64,000 bases of DNA from Sporosarcina globispora (GTDB taxonomy: Bacteria > Bacillota > Bacilli > Bacillales > Cytobacillaceae). The notes beneath the pieces were generated by a model, which ran no database searches, had not been told where the DNA came from, and saw nothing but the letters and a program-made list of their open reading frames with translations. The translations under genes and the position numbers were made by a program. Position 1 is the first letter of the stretch. Every line of letters starts with the position of its first letter. The stretch covers positions 1,160,562 through 1,224,561 of the forward strand of contig NZ_LGUF01000007.1 in assembly GCF_001274725.1 (NCBI RefSeq), read 5' to 3'. Below, in pieces: positions 39,607-48,966 of this stretch.

Positions 39607-40707
39607 ATGTTCTGGGAAACTTACATGAAAGACGATATATTGGCGGATGTGGGAATTTCAATTGGAATTTTCCTGCTGTTTCTCGTGTTCCGAAAACTCT
39701 TCACCAAATATGTATTTACACTTTTATTAAGGCTCAGCAGAAAAGCGCCAAATGACTTTTTCTCACACATATTTATCTCATTTCAAAAGCCGATTCAGTG
39801 GTTATTTATCATTATAGGAATCTATTTTTCTGTCGGTTATTTTCCTTATTTAAACCAGCATAATTCCTTGTTTTTAGATATTATCAGAGCGTCAGTCATA
39901 ATCATGATTACCTGGGGCCTATACAATATGGCAGGTGCATCGTCAGCCCTTTTCACAAATCTAAAGGTAAAGTACGACTTGGAAATTGATGATATTCTCA
40001 TTCCGTTCATCTCTAAGGCCTTGAGAGTCGTCATTGTGGCAATCAGTATAAGCGTTGTTGCCCAGGAATTTGATTATGATGTGAATGGTTTTGTGGCAGG
40101 GCTAGGATTAGGCGGAGTCGCGATTGCTTTTGCTGCCAAGGATGTACTTGGCAATTTGTTTGGAGGTTTCGTCATTATTACTGAAAAGCCGTTCACGATT
40201 GGTGATTGGATTATGACGCCAAGTGTCGAGGGAACGGTTGAAGATATCTCTTTTCGAAGCACAAGGGTCAGAACCTTTGCCCAGGCGCTTGTCACAGTGC
40301 CTAATGCCACTTTAGCAAATGAATCGATTACAAACTGGAGCAAGATGGGGAAAAGACAGATCAGCTTTAGACTCCGCGTTACCCATGATACAACTAAAGA
40401 CCAAATGGCGAATGTCGTCGGGCAGATTGAGTATCTTTTGAAAAATCATCCGGATATACATCCGGAAACCATTCTTGTTACCTTTGACGACTACAAAGAA
40501 AATGGTCTTGATATCTTCCTTTACTTCTTTACCAAAACTACAAATTGGGGAGAATTCCTGAAAATTAAGGAAGAAATCAATTTTGAAATCATGGACATCC
40601 TTGAAAATGAACGTGTTTATGTCGCTATGCCAAGCAGGAAACTATATTTAGATCCTGATGGTGAAAATCAGCTGAAAAAAGACTCCAGGGTAAGGCAGGA
40701 ATCGTAA
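39607..40707 (+). CDS. MscS-family mechanosensitive channel
   Basis: A small-conductance tension-gated channel protecting against osmotic downshock. The 366 residues contain four or five N-terminal helices, then the pore helix and beta-domain signature LGLGGVAIAFAAKDVLGNLFGGFVIITEKPF and IGDWIMTPSVEGTVEDISFRSTRVRTF, then the C-terminal alpha/beta vestibule (VPNATLANESITNWSKMGKR). The ATG at 39607 follows AAGGAGG; the frame is open from 39574. It has its own terminator. Confidence 0.93.
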   Translation: MFWETYMKDDILADVGISIGIFLLFLVFRKLFTKYVFTLLLRLSRKAPNDFFSHIFISFQKPIQWLFIIIGIYFSVGYFPYLNQHNSLFLDIIRASVIIMITWGLYNMAGASSALFTNLKVKYDLEIDDILIPFISKALRVVIVAISISVVAQEFDYDVNGFVAGLGLGGVAIAFAAKDVLGNLFGGFVIITEKPFTIGDWIMTPSVEGTVEDISFRSTRVRTFAQALVTVPNATLANESITNWSKMGKRQISFRLRVTHDTTKDQMANVVGQIEYLLKNHPDIHPETILVTFDDYKENGLDIFLYFFTKTTNWGEFLKIKEEINFEIMDILENERVYVAMPSRKLYLDPDGENQLKKDSRVRQES

Positions 40708-40713
40708 TATGTG

Positions 40714-40745
40714 AAAAGGCGGAACCATGAGTCCGCCTTTTTATT
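40714..40745. terminator. Bidirectional terminator between mscS and the FMN reductase
   Basis: AAAAGGCGGA pairs with TCCGCCTTTT; T-runs flank both sides. Confidence 0.85.
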
Positions 40746-41280
40746 TTGAAAATAATTTATTCCATTGTTCGGCCTTCGCTAAAGCAAAGGTGTCTTCTTT
40801 AACCTCTCCCGGTTTTACCCCGCTTCCAATAATATAATCAGCAAACTGCATCCCCACAAAATCAAAGATGTATTGAAATTGCTGAACAAGGGGCAGTCCT
40901 TTTACTTTAGCGCTGCTGCCGCCCGAAATAACAACATAGGCTTTTTTCTTTGACAGCTCTTCTTTAAGGTTAAAGCGTTCATCTCTTAAATACTGTGACC
41001 AGCGATCAAAGAAATCCTTCATGGGACCGCTCATCCCATACCAGTATAAAGGCGTGGCAAAAACGAATACGTCATGTGACAGCATAAGCTGCACTAAATG
41101 TTCATAATCGTCATCAACCGGTGTAAAGCCGCCATCCGTATGCCTCTGATCTACAATCGGTTCGATATGCAGATCTGATAATTTTAGCAGAGTGTGATCA
41201 GTACCTTCTGTAATCTTTTTTGCCAAATACTCTGAGTTCCCATTTTCTCTGGTACTGCCCAGCAAGGCCAATACTTTCAT
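40741..41280 (-). CDS. NADPH-dependent FMN reductase / flavodoxin-fold oxidoreductase
   Basis: A 179-residue flavodoxin-like protein resembling B. subtilis YwqN. The FMN phosphate loop is LLGSTRENGNSEYLAKKI at the N-terminus, and the flavin ring contacts lie in TPLYWYGMSGPMKDFFDRW and VVISGGSSAKVKGLPLVQQF. It probably reduces quinones or azo/iron compounds with NADPH; the substrate is not evident. It converges with mscS and diverges from the NERD gene, with array B between them. Confidence 0.88.
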   Translation of the reverse strand: MKVLALLGSTRENGNSEYLAKKITEGTDHTLLKLSDLHIEPIVDQRHTDGGFTPVDDDYEHLVQLMLSHDVFVFATPLYWYGMSGPMKDFFDRWSQYLRDERFNLKEELSKKKAYVVISGGSSAKVKGLPLVQQFQYIFDFVGMQFADYIIGSGVKPGEVKEDTFALAKAEQWNKLFSK

Positions 41281-41408
41281 TAAAATCTCCCCTTTGTTAA
41301 TATCTTCTTTTTATGAATTTTACATAAAAAGATTTTGGGAAGCAAAGATAGTAACTTTACATAACATCTTAGCTTAATCTGCAGATGGTGGACGGTGCTT
41401 TTTTCCGA

Positions 41409-41529
41409 TTTCGCTCATAAATCCTGGTTTTTCGCCGATTAATTCAAAATTTCGCTCATGAAATAAAAAAATCGCTCATAAATCTCAAATTTCGCTCATA
41501 AAATTGAAATTTCGCCCATAAGGCAGGAA
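41409..41529. repeat. Phased short-repeat array B (6 units, 20-21 bp period)
   Basis: Units starting TTTCGCTCATAAA (variants TTTCGCCGATTAA, AATCGCTCATAAA, TTTCGCCCATAAG) begin at 41409, 41430, 41450, 41470, 41490 and 41510: spacings 21, 20, 20, 20, 20. The 7-8 bases after each core vary but are A/T-rich. The array ends 55 bases before an intact NERD-domain gene, on its upstream side. Confidence 0.85.
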
Positions 41530-41583
41530 TCTGATTCCTGTAAGCAGAATTTTTAGTTGAATTATAGAGAAAGGAGTCTAAAT

Positions 41584-42573
41584 ATGATTGTAAAATCAAA
41601 GACAAAGCCACTCCTGCTGCGCCAATTGGAGGCACTTTTGAACAGAATTCCCAATACCCATTCAAAAAGGAGGTTCATCGAAGAGGATTATGCTAAACAA
41701 AAGGCAGGATACAAAGGTGAAAAGTCTCTAGAGTATCATTTAAGCTATCTTCCAGAGAAGGATTATTATATTTTCCATGATTTAAGGCTTTCTGCTAGTA
41801 AACATTACTTTCAAATAGATATCCTCATACTCACCCCTTTTTTCATCTCCATCCTGGAGGTTAAAAACATTTCAGGTTCACTCTATTTTAATCCTGCATT
41901 TACCCAGCTGGTTCGTACGATTGAAGATAAAGAGGAGGGATTTCCGGACCCGATACAACAGGTAAAAAGACAAGCCTATCACTTAAAAAGCTGGATAGAA
42001 GAACAAAAATTTCCCGTGCTGCCGATTGAGCCGCTGGTCGTTATCGGCAATGAACGCTCGGTCATCAAATTCGACCCCCGTGATAAAACCAGCCCTCAAT
42101 TGGTTATTCCTTCCTCGGAAATTCCCTATAAAATCAATTACTTTAAAAACAAATACAAAACTGAAGCTCATTCCACCGGGCAGTTAAAGAAGCTAATCAA
42201 TAAACTGAAAAACAGTCATACTCCCCTTTTAACAGAGATCCTCCAGCGATATCATATTGGTCCTGCTGAGCTGAAACAAGGGGTCCAATGCCAGAAATGT
42301 TTTTCCTATCCGATGATAAGAATACACGGGAGATGGATCTGTTCAGCCTGCAAACATCTCTCCAAGGATGCACATATTCAATCTCTTCAGGAATACTCTC
42401 TACTAATTAATCAATCAATCTCCAATTCTCATGCAAAGGAATATTTAGGGATAGAATCAAGAGACTCTGTTAAAAGGCTTCTCCAATCAATTAGCGGGAA
42501 GAAGGCAGGTGCGAAACGGGGAACAAAATACCTCCTGGATTCTTTTATTGACAACCCTGACTCCTTCCATTAA
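41584..42573 (+). CDS. NERD-domain nuclease-related protein with zinc ribbon
   Basis: A 329-residue protein. The N-terminal NERD domain (about residues 35-190) has AGYKGEKSLEYHL, FQIDILILTPFFISILEVKN (Asp and Glu-x-Lys of the restriction-endonuclease-like fold), ISGSLYFNPAFTQLVR and GFPDPIQQVKRQ. A linker is followed by a C-terminal zinc ribbon: CQKCFSYPMIRIHGRWICSACK (two CxxC). NERD proteins are predicted nucleases of unknown role. ATG at 41584 with AAAGGAG 8 bases upstream. The gene is intact, unlike its relative at 8907-9454, and is preceded by array B. Confidence 0.88.
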   Translation: MIVKSKTKPLLLRQLEALLNRIPNTHSKRRFIEEDYAKQKAGYKGEKSLEYHLSYLPEKDYYIFHDLRLSASKHYFQIDILILTPFFISILEVKNISGSLYFNPAFTQLVRTIEDKEEGFPDPIQQVKRQAYHLKSWIEEQKFPVLPIEPLVVIGNERSVIKFDPRDKTSPQLVIPSSEIPYKINYFKNKYKTEAHSTGQLKKLINKLKNSHTPLLTEILQRYHIGPAELKQGVQCQKCFSYPMIRIHGRWICSACKHLSKDAHIQSLQEYSLLINQSISNSHAKEYLGIESRDSVKRLLQSISGKKAGAKRGTKYLLDSFIDNPDSFH

Positions 42574-42589
42574 AGTTAACTACATTAAT

Positions 42590-42613
42590 AGTTAAACAGT
42601 TGAACAGTTAAAC
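42590..42613. promoter_or_regulatory. Three tandem 8-bp boxes before marR
   Basis: AGTTAAAC, AGTTGAAC and AGTTAAAC follow one another without gaps, 35 bases before the marR start. This is a probable autoregulatory MarR operator. Confidence 0.6.
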
Positions 42614-42647
42614 GATAGAATAATTACACTGTGAGGTGAATATATAA

Positions 42648-43100
42648 GTGAGTGTGCCAAACATTAAGGATTTAGTCGATCGGTATATCGCTGTTTCTTT
42701 TTCAGTTGAGAAAAAGGCTGCATCCCTTGTGAAAAATCAGATTGGCAGCGATCTGACTAATGACCAGCATTTTACTCTGAGGTACATAAATCAGGTAGGT
42801 TCTTGTACTTCGTCGGAGCTTGCGGAAGTGTTTGATGTGAAAAAGAGCGCGATCACGGCGATGATTACACGCATGTGGGAGAAGGGACTGATTCAGCGGA
42901 CACGAGATGAAAATGATCGCAGGGTTGTATATCTGACTCTTACAGACAAAGGGAATGAGTTGTACGCCAAGGCAGAAGAAAAGATTCATAACCTTGTAGA
43001 ATCGTTAATAAACAAATTTGATCAGGCCGAAATCCACCAGTTCATTGAAACCTTCGAAAAATTGGATAATGTATTATCAGAAAACAAAGCGGGGGATTAA
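42648..43100 (+). CDS. MarR-family transcriptional regulator
   Basis: A 150-residue winged-helix protein: HFTLRYINQVGSCTSSELAEVF, recognition region VKKSAITAMITRMWEKGLI and wing RTRDENDRRVVYLTLTDKG. It starts with GTG behind GAGGTGA and ends 3 bases before an MMPL transporter gene, an arrangement like ydgG-ydgH of B. subtilis. It most likely represses this transporter operon and responds to an unknown ligand. Confidence 0.9.
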   Translation: MSVPNIKDLVDRYIAVSFSVEKKAASLVKNQIGSDLTNDQHFTLRYINQVGSCTSSELAEVFDVKKSAITAMITRMWEKGLIQRTRDENDRRVVYLTLTDKGNELYAKAEEKIHNLVESLINKFDQAEIHQFIETFEKLDNVLSENKAGD

Positions 43101-43103
43101 ATA

Positions 43104-46100
43104 GTGTATTCTATTATTAAAAGAAAATGGATTGTCATTCTTGTCTGGATCGCAGTGGTTGCCGGCTTGTTTATGGCAGCGCCGAACATGGCAGAGCTCG
43201 TCCGTGATAAAGGGCAGATTACTGTTCCGAAAGAGTATTCTTCCGCACTTGCCGGGGACATCATGCAAGAAGTGCAGAAGCAGGAAGGCGGCGGGGATGA
43301 GACCCAGGTCGCACTTGTTTTTCATAATGATAAAAAGCTGACAGAAGAAGAAATCAAAGAAGCAGAGAATGCTATCCGTTCGCTTGAAGAAAAAAGCGAT
43401 GAGATGGGCATTACGGAAATTCTCACCCATTTCAATGAAGAAAGCTTGAAAGACCAGCTTGTTTCAGACGATGGAAAATCGATTCTTGCTTCTGTCAATG
43501 TAAGCTGGAACGACCGTGAGCCAGCGGAGCTGAGTGAAGAACTTTATTCAGCTATTGATGATGCGAAGGTTGATTACTATTATACGAGCGAATGGCTGAT
43601 CAATGAAGATCTCATGACCAGTTCACAGGAAGGGCTGAAAAAGACTGAAGGAATTACAGTGGTCTTTATTCTGGTTGTTCTGCTGCTGGTATTCAGATCA
43701 GTCATTGCACCAATTATCCCGCTGCTGACTGTAGGATTCACCTATCTTGCCTCACAGTCCATTGTAGCATTTTTAGTGGAAAAGCTGGATTTTCCAATTT
43801 CGAGCTATACACAGATTTTCCTTGTTGCGATTTTGTTTGGGATTGGAACGGACTACTGTATCCTGCTATTAAGCCGTTTTAAAGAAGAACTTTCTTATAA
43901 CGAAAGTATAGCGGATGCTATTGTGGCAACATACCGAAATGCTGGACGCACAGTATTTTTCAGCGGCTTGGCTGTTATGATTGGTTTTGCTGCAATTGGC
44001 TTCTCGCAGTTTATCCTTTATCAGTCAGCAGCAGCTGTTGCCATTGGAGTAGCAATTCTCTTAATTGCCCTGTTTACCATTGTGCCGTTTTTTATGGCTG
44101 TGCTGGGACAGAAAATTTTCTGGCCTTCGAAAAAGAGTGCTGAGCACGGCGAAAGCAAACTCTGGGGTACGGTCGGCCGTTTCTCACTGGCGCGTCCATT
44201 CCTGGCATTGCTTATAGTGGCAGCTGTTTGTGTACCGTTCCTGGTAACATATGACGGAGAGCTTTCTTACAACTCCCTTGAGGAAATCGGTGGAGATGTA
44301 AACTCCATCAAAGCATTTAATGCCATTGCCGATAGCTTTGGCCCAGGGGAATCCATGCCAACGCAAATTGTACTGAAAAATGATGAGGAAATGGATTCTG
44401 CAGAGTATGTAGGCCTGGCTGAAAAAATTAGCCGCGAGGTTGAAAAAGTAGATTTGGTAGATACAGTTCGCTCTGTCACAAGGCCAACTGGAGATCCGAT
44501 CGAAGACTTCTTTGTTGCTAAACAAGCTGAGACTCTTGAAGAAGGCCTTGGAGAAGGTAAAGACGGCCTGAACAAAATTTCAGACGGTTTAAATGAAGCA
44601 AGCAGTGAACTTTCTAAATCAGAGCCTGAGCTGCAGAATGCCACAAAAGGAATTAGTGATTTGATTTCCGGTACCAATGAAATCAAGTCCGGCCTTGGTG
44701 AAATTCAAACAAACCTTGCTAAAATTGAAGATGGTATTCGTCAGGGGTCTGCTGGTTCGGACCAAATTAAATCAGGGTTAGCTGAAGCAAAAGCTGGAGC
44801 AGAAGAGCTTCTTGCCGGATACCAGGAGCTCTTGGGGGGCTATGAGTCAGCAGAAGAGTCGATCCCTTCACTAATTGCAGGCTATAAAGAAATACAGACG
44901 AACTTGAATCAGTTATCGGATGGCATCAAACAGGCGAATGATGCACTGTTTGGCTATGTTGAAATAAATGATCCTGATCTGGCCAAAGACCCCCAATATC
45001 AAGCTATTAAAGGTCAGGTAGCAGGCCTTCAACAGCAGCTTCCAAAGGTTTCAGAAGGAGTCAACGCTGCTAATAGGGGATTATCACTGCTGCAGAATGG
45101 CCTAGCCGAAGCTAATAAAAACTTTGGAACTGCCATATCCGGCCAAAAAGAATTAGCTGCAGGGCTACAGCAGCTGATCAAAGGAATCGAAGCCCAGCAG
45201 GCGGGTCTTAATCAGCTTGCTGATGGCCAGGGGCAAATAGTCAATAATTTTCCGAAGCTGACAAATGGTTTAGCTGGAATCAGCGGGGGCCAGGAACAGC
45301 TTCTTGCAGGCTTTGGCGATCTTGGAGGACAAATCAGCCAGCTGACAGATGGGCTTGGCCAGAGTGCAGATGGGCTTGAACAGGTATCTGATGGTCTCGG
45401 TTCGGCACAGGAGTACCTTGCAGGTCTATCTAACTCGGAAAATATGGATGGTTTCTATTTGCCGCCAGAAGTTCTGGAGGATGAAGAGTTTGCCCAGGTG
45501 TTTGATGTCTATATGTCAGAGGACCGCAAAGTGATGACAATGGATGTGGTGCTTGAAGCAAATCCTTATTCCAACGAAGCTATTAACCAGGTGGATGAAA
45601 TCAAAGAAGCTGTGGAAAGAGCGACAAAAGGGACTAAGCTTGAAAACGCGGTTGTCGCAGTAGGCGGTATTACTAGTACAAATGCTGACTTGAGTACAAT
45701 GTCAGATCAGGATTATTCCCGTACAGTTGTATTGATGCTGCTTGGTATTTCCATCATTCTTGTGTTCCTTTTCAGATCTATCATAATGCCAATCTATTTA
45801 ATTGGTTCATTGATTTTGACCTACTATACAAGTATGGCAATGAACGAAGCGATTTTTGTAAATCTGCTTGGATACTCAGGCATCAGCTGGGCGGTTCCAT
45901 TCTTTGCATTCGTTATTCTGGTTGCGCTTGGCGTTGACTACAGCATTTTCTTAATGGACCGCTTTAATGAATATCGTGACCTTTCAATCGCAGATGCAAT
46001 GCTGTTATCCATGAAAAAGATGGGAACTGTCATCATTTCAGCTGCTGTGATCCTTGGCGGAACATTTGCGGCAATGATGCCATCCGGAATGCTGTCGCTA

Positions 46101-46232
46101 TTGCAGATCGCATCCATCGTTCTAGTCGGATTAATGCTTTACGCACTGGTGATGCTGCCGCTATTCATCCCGGTCATGGTCAAGAACTTCGGCCATGCAA
46201 ACTGGTGGCCGTTTAAAAGAAGTGAGAATTAA
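43104..46232 (+). CDS. MMPL/RND-family membrane transporter
   Basis: A 1042-residue protein of YdgH type. Two homologous membrane blocks (helices around residues 10-30 and 190-360; 870-1035) each carry the RND proton-relay signature (FGIGTDYCILLLSRFKEEL; ALGVDYSIFLMDRFNEYRD). Between them residues about 460-780 form a long helical region built of LxxGLxxxxxG-type pseudo-repeats (LADG, ISDG, LTDGLGQSADGLEQVSDGL), probably a coiled coil on the outer face. GTG start coupled to marR. The exported substrate is unknown; lipids or drugs are usual for the family. Confidence 0.9.
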   Translation: MYSIIKRKWIVILVWIAVVAGLFMAAPNMAELVRDKGQITVPKEYSSALAGDIMQEVQKQEGGGDETQVALVFHNDKKLTEEEIKEAENAIRSLEEKSDEMGITEILTHFNEESLKDQLVSDDGKSILASVNVSWNDREPAELSEELYSAIDDAKVDYYYTSEWLINEDLMTSSQEGLKKTEGITVVFILVVLLLVFRSVIAPIIPLLTVGFTYLASQSIVAFLVEKLDFPISSYTQIFLVAILFGIGTDYCILLLSRFKEELSYNESIADAIVATYRNAGRTVFFSGLAVMIGFAAIGFSQFILYQSAAAVAIGVAILLIALFTIVPFFMAVLGQKIFWPSKKSAEHGESKLWGTVGRFSLARPFLALLIVAAVCVPFLVTYDGELSYNSLEEIGGDVNSIKAFNAIADSFGPGESMPTQIVLKNDEEMDSAEYVGLAEKISREVEKVDLVDTVRSVTRPTGDPIEDFFVAKQAETLEEGLGEGKDGLNKISDGLNEASSELSKSEPELQNATKGISDLISGTNEIKSGLGEIQTNLAKIEDGIRQGSAGSDQIKSGLAEAKAGAEELLAGYQELLGGYESAEESIPSLIAGYKEIQTNLNQLSDGIKQANDALFGYVEINDPDLAKDPQYQAIKGQVAGLQQQLPKVSEGVNAANRGLSLLQNGLAEANKNFGTAISGQKELAAGLQQLIKGIEAQQAGLNQLADGQGQIVNNFPKLTNGLAGISGGQEQLLAGFGDLGGQISQLTDGLGQSADGLEQVSDGLGSAQEYLAGLSNSENMDGFYLPPEVLEDEEFAQVFDVYMSEDRKVMTMDVVLEANPYSNEAINQVDEIKEAVERATKGTKLENAVVAVGGITSTNADLSTMSDQDYSRTVVLMLLGISIILVFLFRSIIMPIYLIGSLILTYYTSMAMNEAIFVNLLGYSGISWAVPFFAFVILVALGVDYSIFLMDRFNEYRDLSIADAMLLSMKKMGTVIISAAVILGGTFAAMMPSGMLSLLQIASIVLVGLMLYALVMLPLFIPVMVKNFGHANWWPFKRSEN

Positions 46233-46236
46233 TTTA

Positions 46237-46387
46237 AAGAGGGGCTGTCTTTGAGGCAGTCTCTTTTTAATGGGAGAAAATTTGTCGAATATACAAAGTT
46301 GATTCAGTTAACCTACTCCTGTCCGAAAATGGTGTTTATTTCGAAACAGACGCTATTAAAGCCCCAATCACTAAGTGATTGGGGCTT
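46237..46387. terminator. Two terminator hairpins between the MMPL gene and the SDR gene
   Basis: AAAGAG...CTCTTTTT hairpin at 46237-46270 ends the MMPL transcript. A perfect 14-bp hairpin at 46359-46387 (AAGCCCCAATCACT arms) serves the convergent SDR gene. Confidence 0.7.
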
Positions 46388-46396
46388 CTCCAAAAC

Positions 46397-47113
46397 CTAT
46401 GGATTTGTCGACCACATGCCAGCGGTTTTCACAAACACCCTCGGATTTAATTTCAGCTGTGCCACCATGAATTCTGCCAGGTCTTCCGGCTGCATGACTC
46501 TTTCCGGGTTACCGTCTGTAAGGTTTGTTTCAATTGCCAGATCGGTCGCAACGGTGCTTGGAGTTAACGCGCTAACTCGGACGTTATGCTTACGAACCTC
46601 TAGCATAAGGGACTCTGTTAAGCCTAAAACGGCAAATTTGGATGCGCTGTATGCACTAGTGACAGGCGCGCCCTTTTGGCCGGCTGTGGATGCAATGTTG
46701 ATAATGTCCCCGGACTTCTGTTCGATCATTTCAGGAAGAACGGCTCTTGTAACATTATAAACACCCATCAAGTTGACCTGGATGATGCTTTCCCATTCAT
46801 CAGGAGATAACTCCAGGAATCCTCCGAACTTGGCAATTCCGGCATTGTTAATCAGGATATCCACAGAGTCAAGGTCTGACTTAATATGCTCGACTGCATG
46901 AGTAACGGCTTCAAGGTCTGCAACATCAGCTGCTGCAGCAGATACATTCACATCATACTGGCTAAGTTCATCCGCCACTTTTTCAAGATTTTCAATCGTG
47001 CGGCCAAGCAAACCAATGTTGACGCCTTCTTTTGCGAGCGCGATAGCTGCTGCACGTCCGATCCCTCTGCCTGCTCCTGTGATAAGAGCTGTTTTGCCTT
47101 TTAATGTATGCAT
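46397..47113 (-). CDS. Short-chain dehydrogenase/reductase (FabG-like)
   Basis: A 238-residue classical [18 protein letters not shown] cofactor loop, [20 protein letters not shown], catalytic Ser in [11 protein letters not shown] and [11 protein letters not shown] with Tyr-x3-Lys, then [11 protein letters not shown]. It resembles 3-oxoacyl-ACP reductase-like proteins of bacilli, but the lone genomic position argues against a dedicated role in fatty acid synthesis. A well-spaced AGGAGG precedes the ATG at 47113. Confidence 0.88.
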   Translation of the reverse strand: MHTLKGKTALITGAGRGIGRAAAIALAKEGVNIGLLGRTIENLEKVADELSQYDVNVSAAAADVADLEAVTHAVEHIKSDLDSVDILINNAGIAKFGGFLELSPDEWESIIQVNLMGVYNVTRAVLPEMIEQKSGDIINIASTAGQKGAPVTSAYSASKFAVLGLTESLMLEVRKHNVRVSALTPSTVATDLAIETNLTDGNPERVMQPEDLAEFMVAQLKLNPRVFVKTAGMWSTNP

Positions 47114-47320
47114 CGTTTTTCCTCCTCAAAAAAAATCATTCATATACTACCAGAAAGATTGTGAATTTCCTAATAAACCGCCTGAGAGGGCGAGACATTT
47201 GAGAAGGCTACTCCCCTTGTGATATGATCATTTTCAATAAAATTTTCAAGACAAGCTGAATTCGAATACTTTGCTGGCGAAAGCCTTTGGCTTATCGTAA
47301 GAAGGTTTGAAATGCACAAG

Positions 47321-47556
47321 TAATCCACATATTGAGGATTATTTTCATTTTAGAGTTTCCCATTATTTCAAATTGTGCATAACTAATTCGTTGATTTTTT
47401 AAATTTTTCAGAATTATCCACAATTGATAGCGGATTTTGCCCGATTCATCCACATGAAGTGGATAATCTAAGGAGAATATAAAGTTATCCACATAAAAGA
47501 GTCCAATCGAGACAAAAAGTTATCCCCATATCATCTTTGTCGTTTATTTATCCACA
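47321..47556. promoter_or_regulatory. DnaA-box cluster (four perfect, about four near-perfect boxes)
   Basis: Perfect TTATNCACA boxes occur at 47374-47382 (minus strand, TTATGCACA), 47414-47422, 47485-47493 and 47548-47556 (all TTATCCACA). One- or two-mismatch boxes are at 47321-47329, 47446-47454, 47458-47466 (minus) and 47520-47528. The surrounding 530-base gap (47114-47644) has no gene. The density is far above chance. It is not the chromosome origin (no dnaA/dnaN here) and resembles the DnaA-titrating clusters described in B. subtilis. Confidence 0.85.
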
Positions 47557-47607
47557 TAGTATTTGACTATTTTTCCATAAAGCCCAAGCTTAATCATCAT
47601 TCAGCAT

Positions 47608-47635
47608 CAAAAAAGCCCGGTTTCCCGGACCTTAT
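47608..47635 (-). terminator. Terminator of the DUF4097 gene
   Basis: On the minus strand GTCCGGG pairs with CCGGGC around AAA, followed by six T. Confidence 0.75.
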
Positions 47636-47644
47636 CTGAAGTAA

Positions 47645-48499
47645 TTAATTTATCTCAGCTTTCCCGCTGGATACAGAAATGCCGATATCATGTTTTCCTG
47701 ATCCATGCTTACCTGAAATATCATTTTTATCGTGTCTCTCATCATCCAATTCAAAATTGCTGCTGATATGTCCGCTGCTTGCTTTGCCTTTTAAGGTGAA
47801 GTCAGCATCATCAGGCAAATCAAGGCGGACAAAGCCTGAATTTGCTTCCACTTTTATTGAGTCAATCAGTTTGCCGACCATAATATCCAGCTGTCCAGAA
47901 GAGACACCAGCGTCAAGCTTGCCTTGGTAGTTGCGAATCTTTACTTTGCCGGAACTCATATCTATTTCGCCGGAACGGGCAAATAAGTGATCTGCATCCA
48001 TCATCCCTGATGATCCTTCATGCTCAAATTCATTTGTTTTAATGTTGGCAAGGCTGACCCTGCCGGAGCTCATATTAACTTCCAAGCGCTCAAGCTCGAA
48101 TGGATTGTTTTCAGATTCACCGGCAAAATTCAAACGGCCTGATCCAATGTCAATTGACATGGACTTATTGTAATCTTCAGGAATGTAAATCTTCAGGCTG
48201 CTTTTATTATTGAAAAACTGGAAGCCGTCCAGCCACCTTCTCTTATATTCTACACGAACTTCGTTTCCTGATTTATTTACGGTTACCTTGCCTTTACCGT
48301 CAAGTTCAGCCATAACGTCATTCCGTTTTTCTGGAATAATGACTGTATCTGAACTTGCTACATCTATGCTGATCATATCTGTTCTCTTGCTGAGGGAAGC
48401 TTCGGTACTGCTTCCCCCAGAGCTGAACCAGCTGTTCACACCAGTAAAGAGCAAATAGGAACAGACTAAAATAATAAAAATGGCGATTATCCTTTTCAC
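47645..48499 (-). CDS. DUF4097-family membrane-anchored beta-repeat protein
   Basis: A 284-residue protein: an N-terminal hydrophobic anchor (IIAIFIILVCSYLLFTGV), then a right-handed beta-helix-like region with repeated SSG-turns (DIGSGRLNF, NMSSGRVSLANIKTN, DMSSGKVKIRNYQGK, VSSGQLDIMVG, KASSGHISSNF, SVSSGKAEIN), the hallmark of DUF4097. The GTG at 48499 has AGGGGA upstream; the frame is open to 48568. Such proteins accompany envelope-stress or antimicrobial-response systems (YvlB, LiaG), but here there is no such neighbour. Confidence 0.82.
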   Translation of the reverse strand: MKRIIAIFIILVCSYLLFTGVNSWFSSGGSSTEASLSKRTDMISIDVASSDTVIIPEKRNDVMAELDGKGKVTVNKSGNEVRVEYKRRWLDGFQFFNNKSSLKIYIPEDYNKSMSIDIGSGRLNFAGESENNPFELERLEVNMSSGRVSLANIKTNEFEHEGSSGMMDADHLFARSGEIDMSSGKVKIRNYQGKLDAGVSSGQLDIMVGKLIDSIKVEANSGFVRLDLPDDADFTLKGKASSGHISSNFELDDERHDKNDISGKHGSGKHDIGISVSSGKAEIN

Positions 48500-48597
48500 T
48501 GTGAATCCCCTGCTTTCATTCAATAGATTTCTTAAGTATATCTTACAAAAGCCGCGATTCATGCACATTGAGCTGCAGCTTTAATTTCAGCTAAGAC

Positions 48598-48786
48598 TTG
48601 AGGCGTATGGAATATAGTATAACGTTTTTTGACTGGAGGGAAGATGTGCAGATGAGAGTGTACAGAGCAGTGGACTTTCTAGAGAAAGGTTCCGCCTGGG
48701 ATAGTGCAGTAAACCTCTATAAACGCTTCGGGTATAAGGAGGATAAAATAGAAGATGGGATGATTCATCTATCCAAAGAAATTTAG
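48598..48786 (+). pseudogene. GNAT acetyltransferase C-terminal fragment
   Basis: The end of the frame, AVNLYKRFGYKEDKIEDGMI, is the last part of a GNAT domain (the Tyr-containing helix and final strand). The acetyl-CoA loop and earlier strands are missing and the start (MRRMEYSITFF) is unrelated. A terminator at 48785-48820 (AGCGGATTTGCC with GGCAGATCCGCT, T8) follows. It is most likely a remnant. Confidence 0.6.
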
Positions 48787-48842
48787 CGGATTTGCCAAAT
48801 GGCAGATCCGCTTTTTTTTACATAGTGTGCATATGAGATGTC

Positions 48843-48881
48843 ATGTTACATAATGTATGTTACAATGTATTTATGTAACAT
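48843..48881. repeat. Inverted repeat with TGTTACA motifs
   Basis: ATGTTACATA and TATGTAACAT flank a centre containing another TGTTACA. It could be an operator or the trace of a small element; the adjacent bases up to 48966 hold no gene. Confidence 0.5.
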
Positions 48882-48966
48882 TGAAAAATGCTATAAAAAC
48901 AATGGAAACGGTAAAAGATATTCATATGCTTGGAACGATAAAAAAGCCTGAAACAAACATTCACCG

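Noticed and set aside
46251..46760. 169-codon plus-strand frame over the SDR gene
   Set aside because: It is antisense to a well-supported SDR gene and shows no family features.
47321..47556. Chromosomal or plasmid origin of replication
   Set aside because: No dnaA, dnaN or rep gene, no clear DNA-unwinding element, and the surrounding genes are ordinary chromosomal ones.
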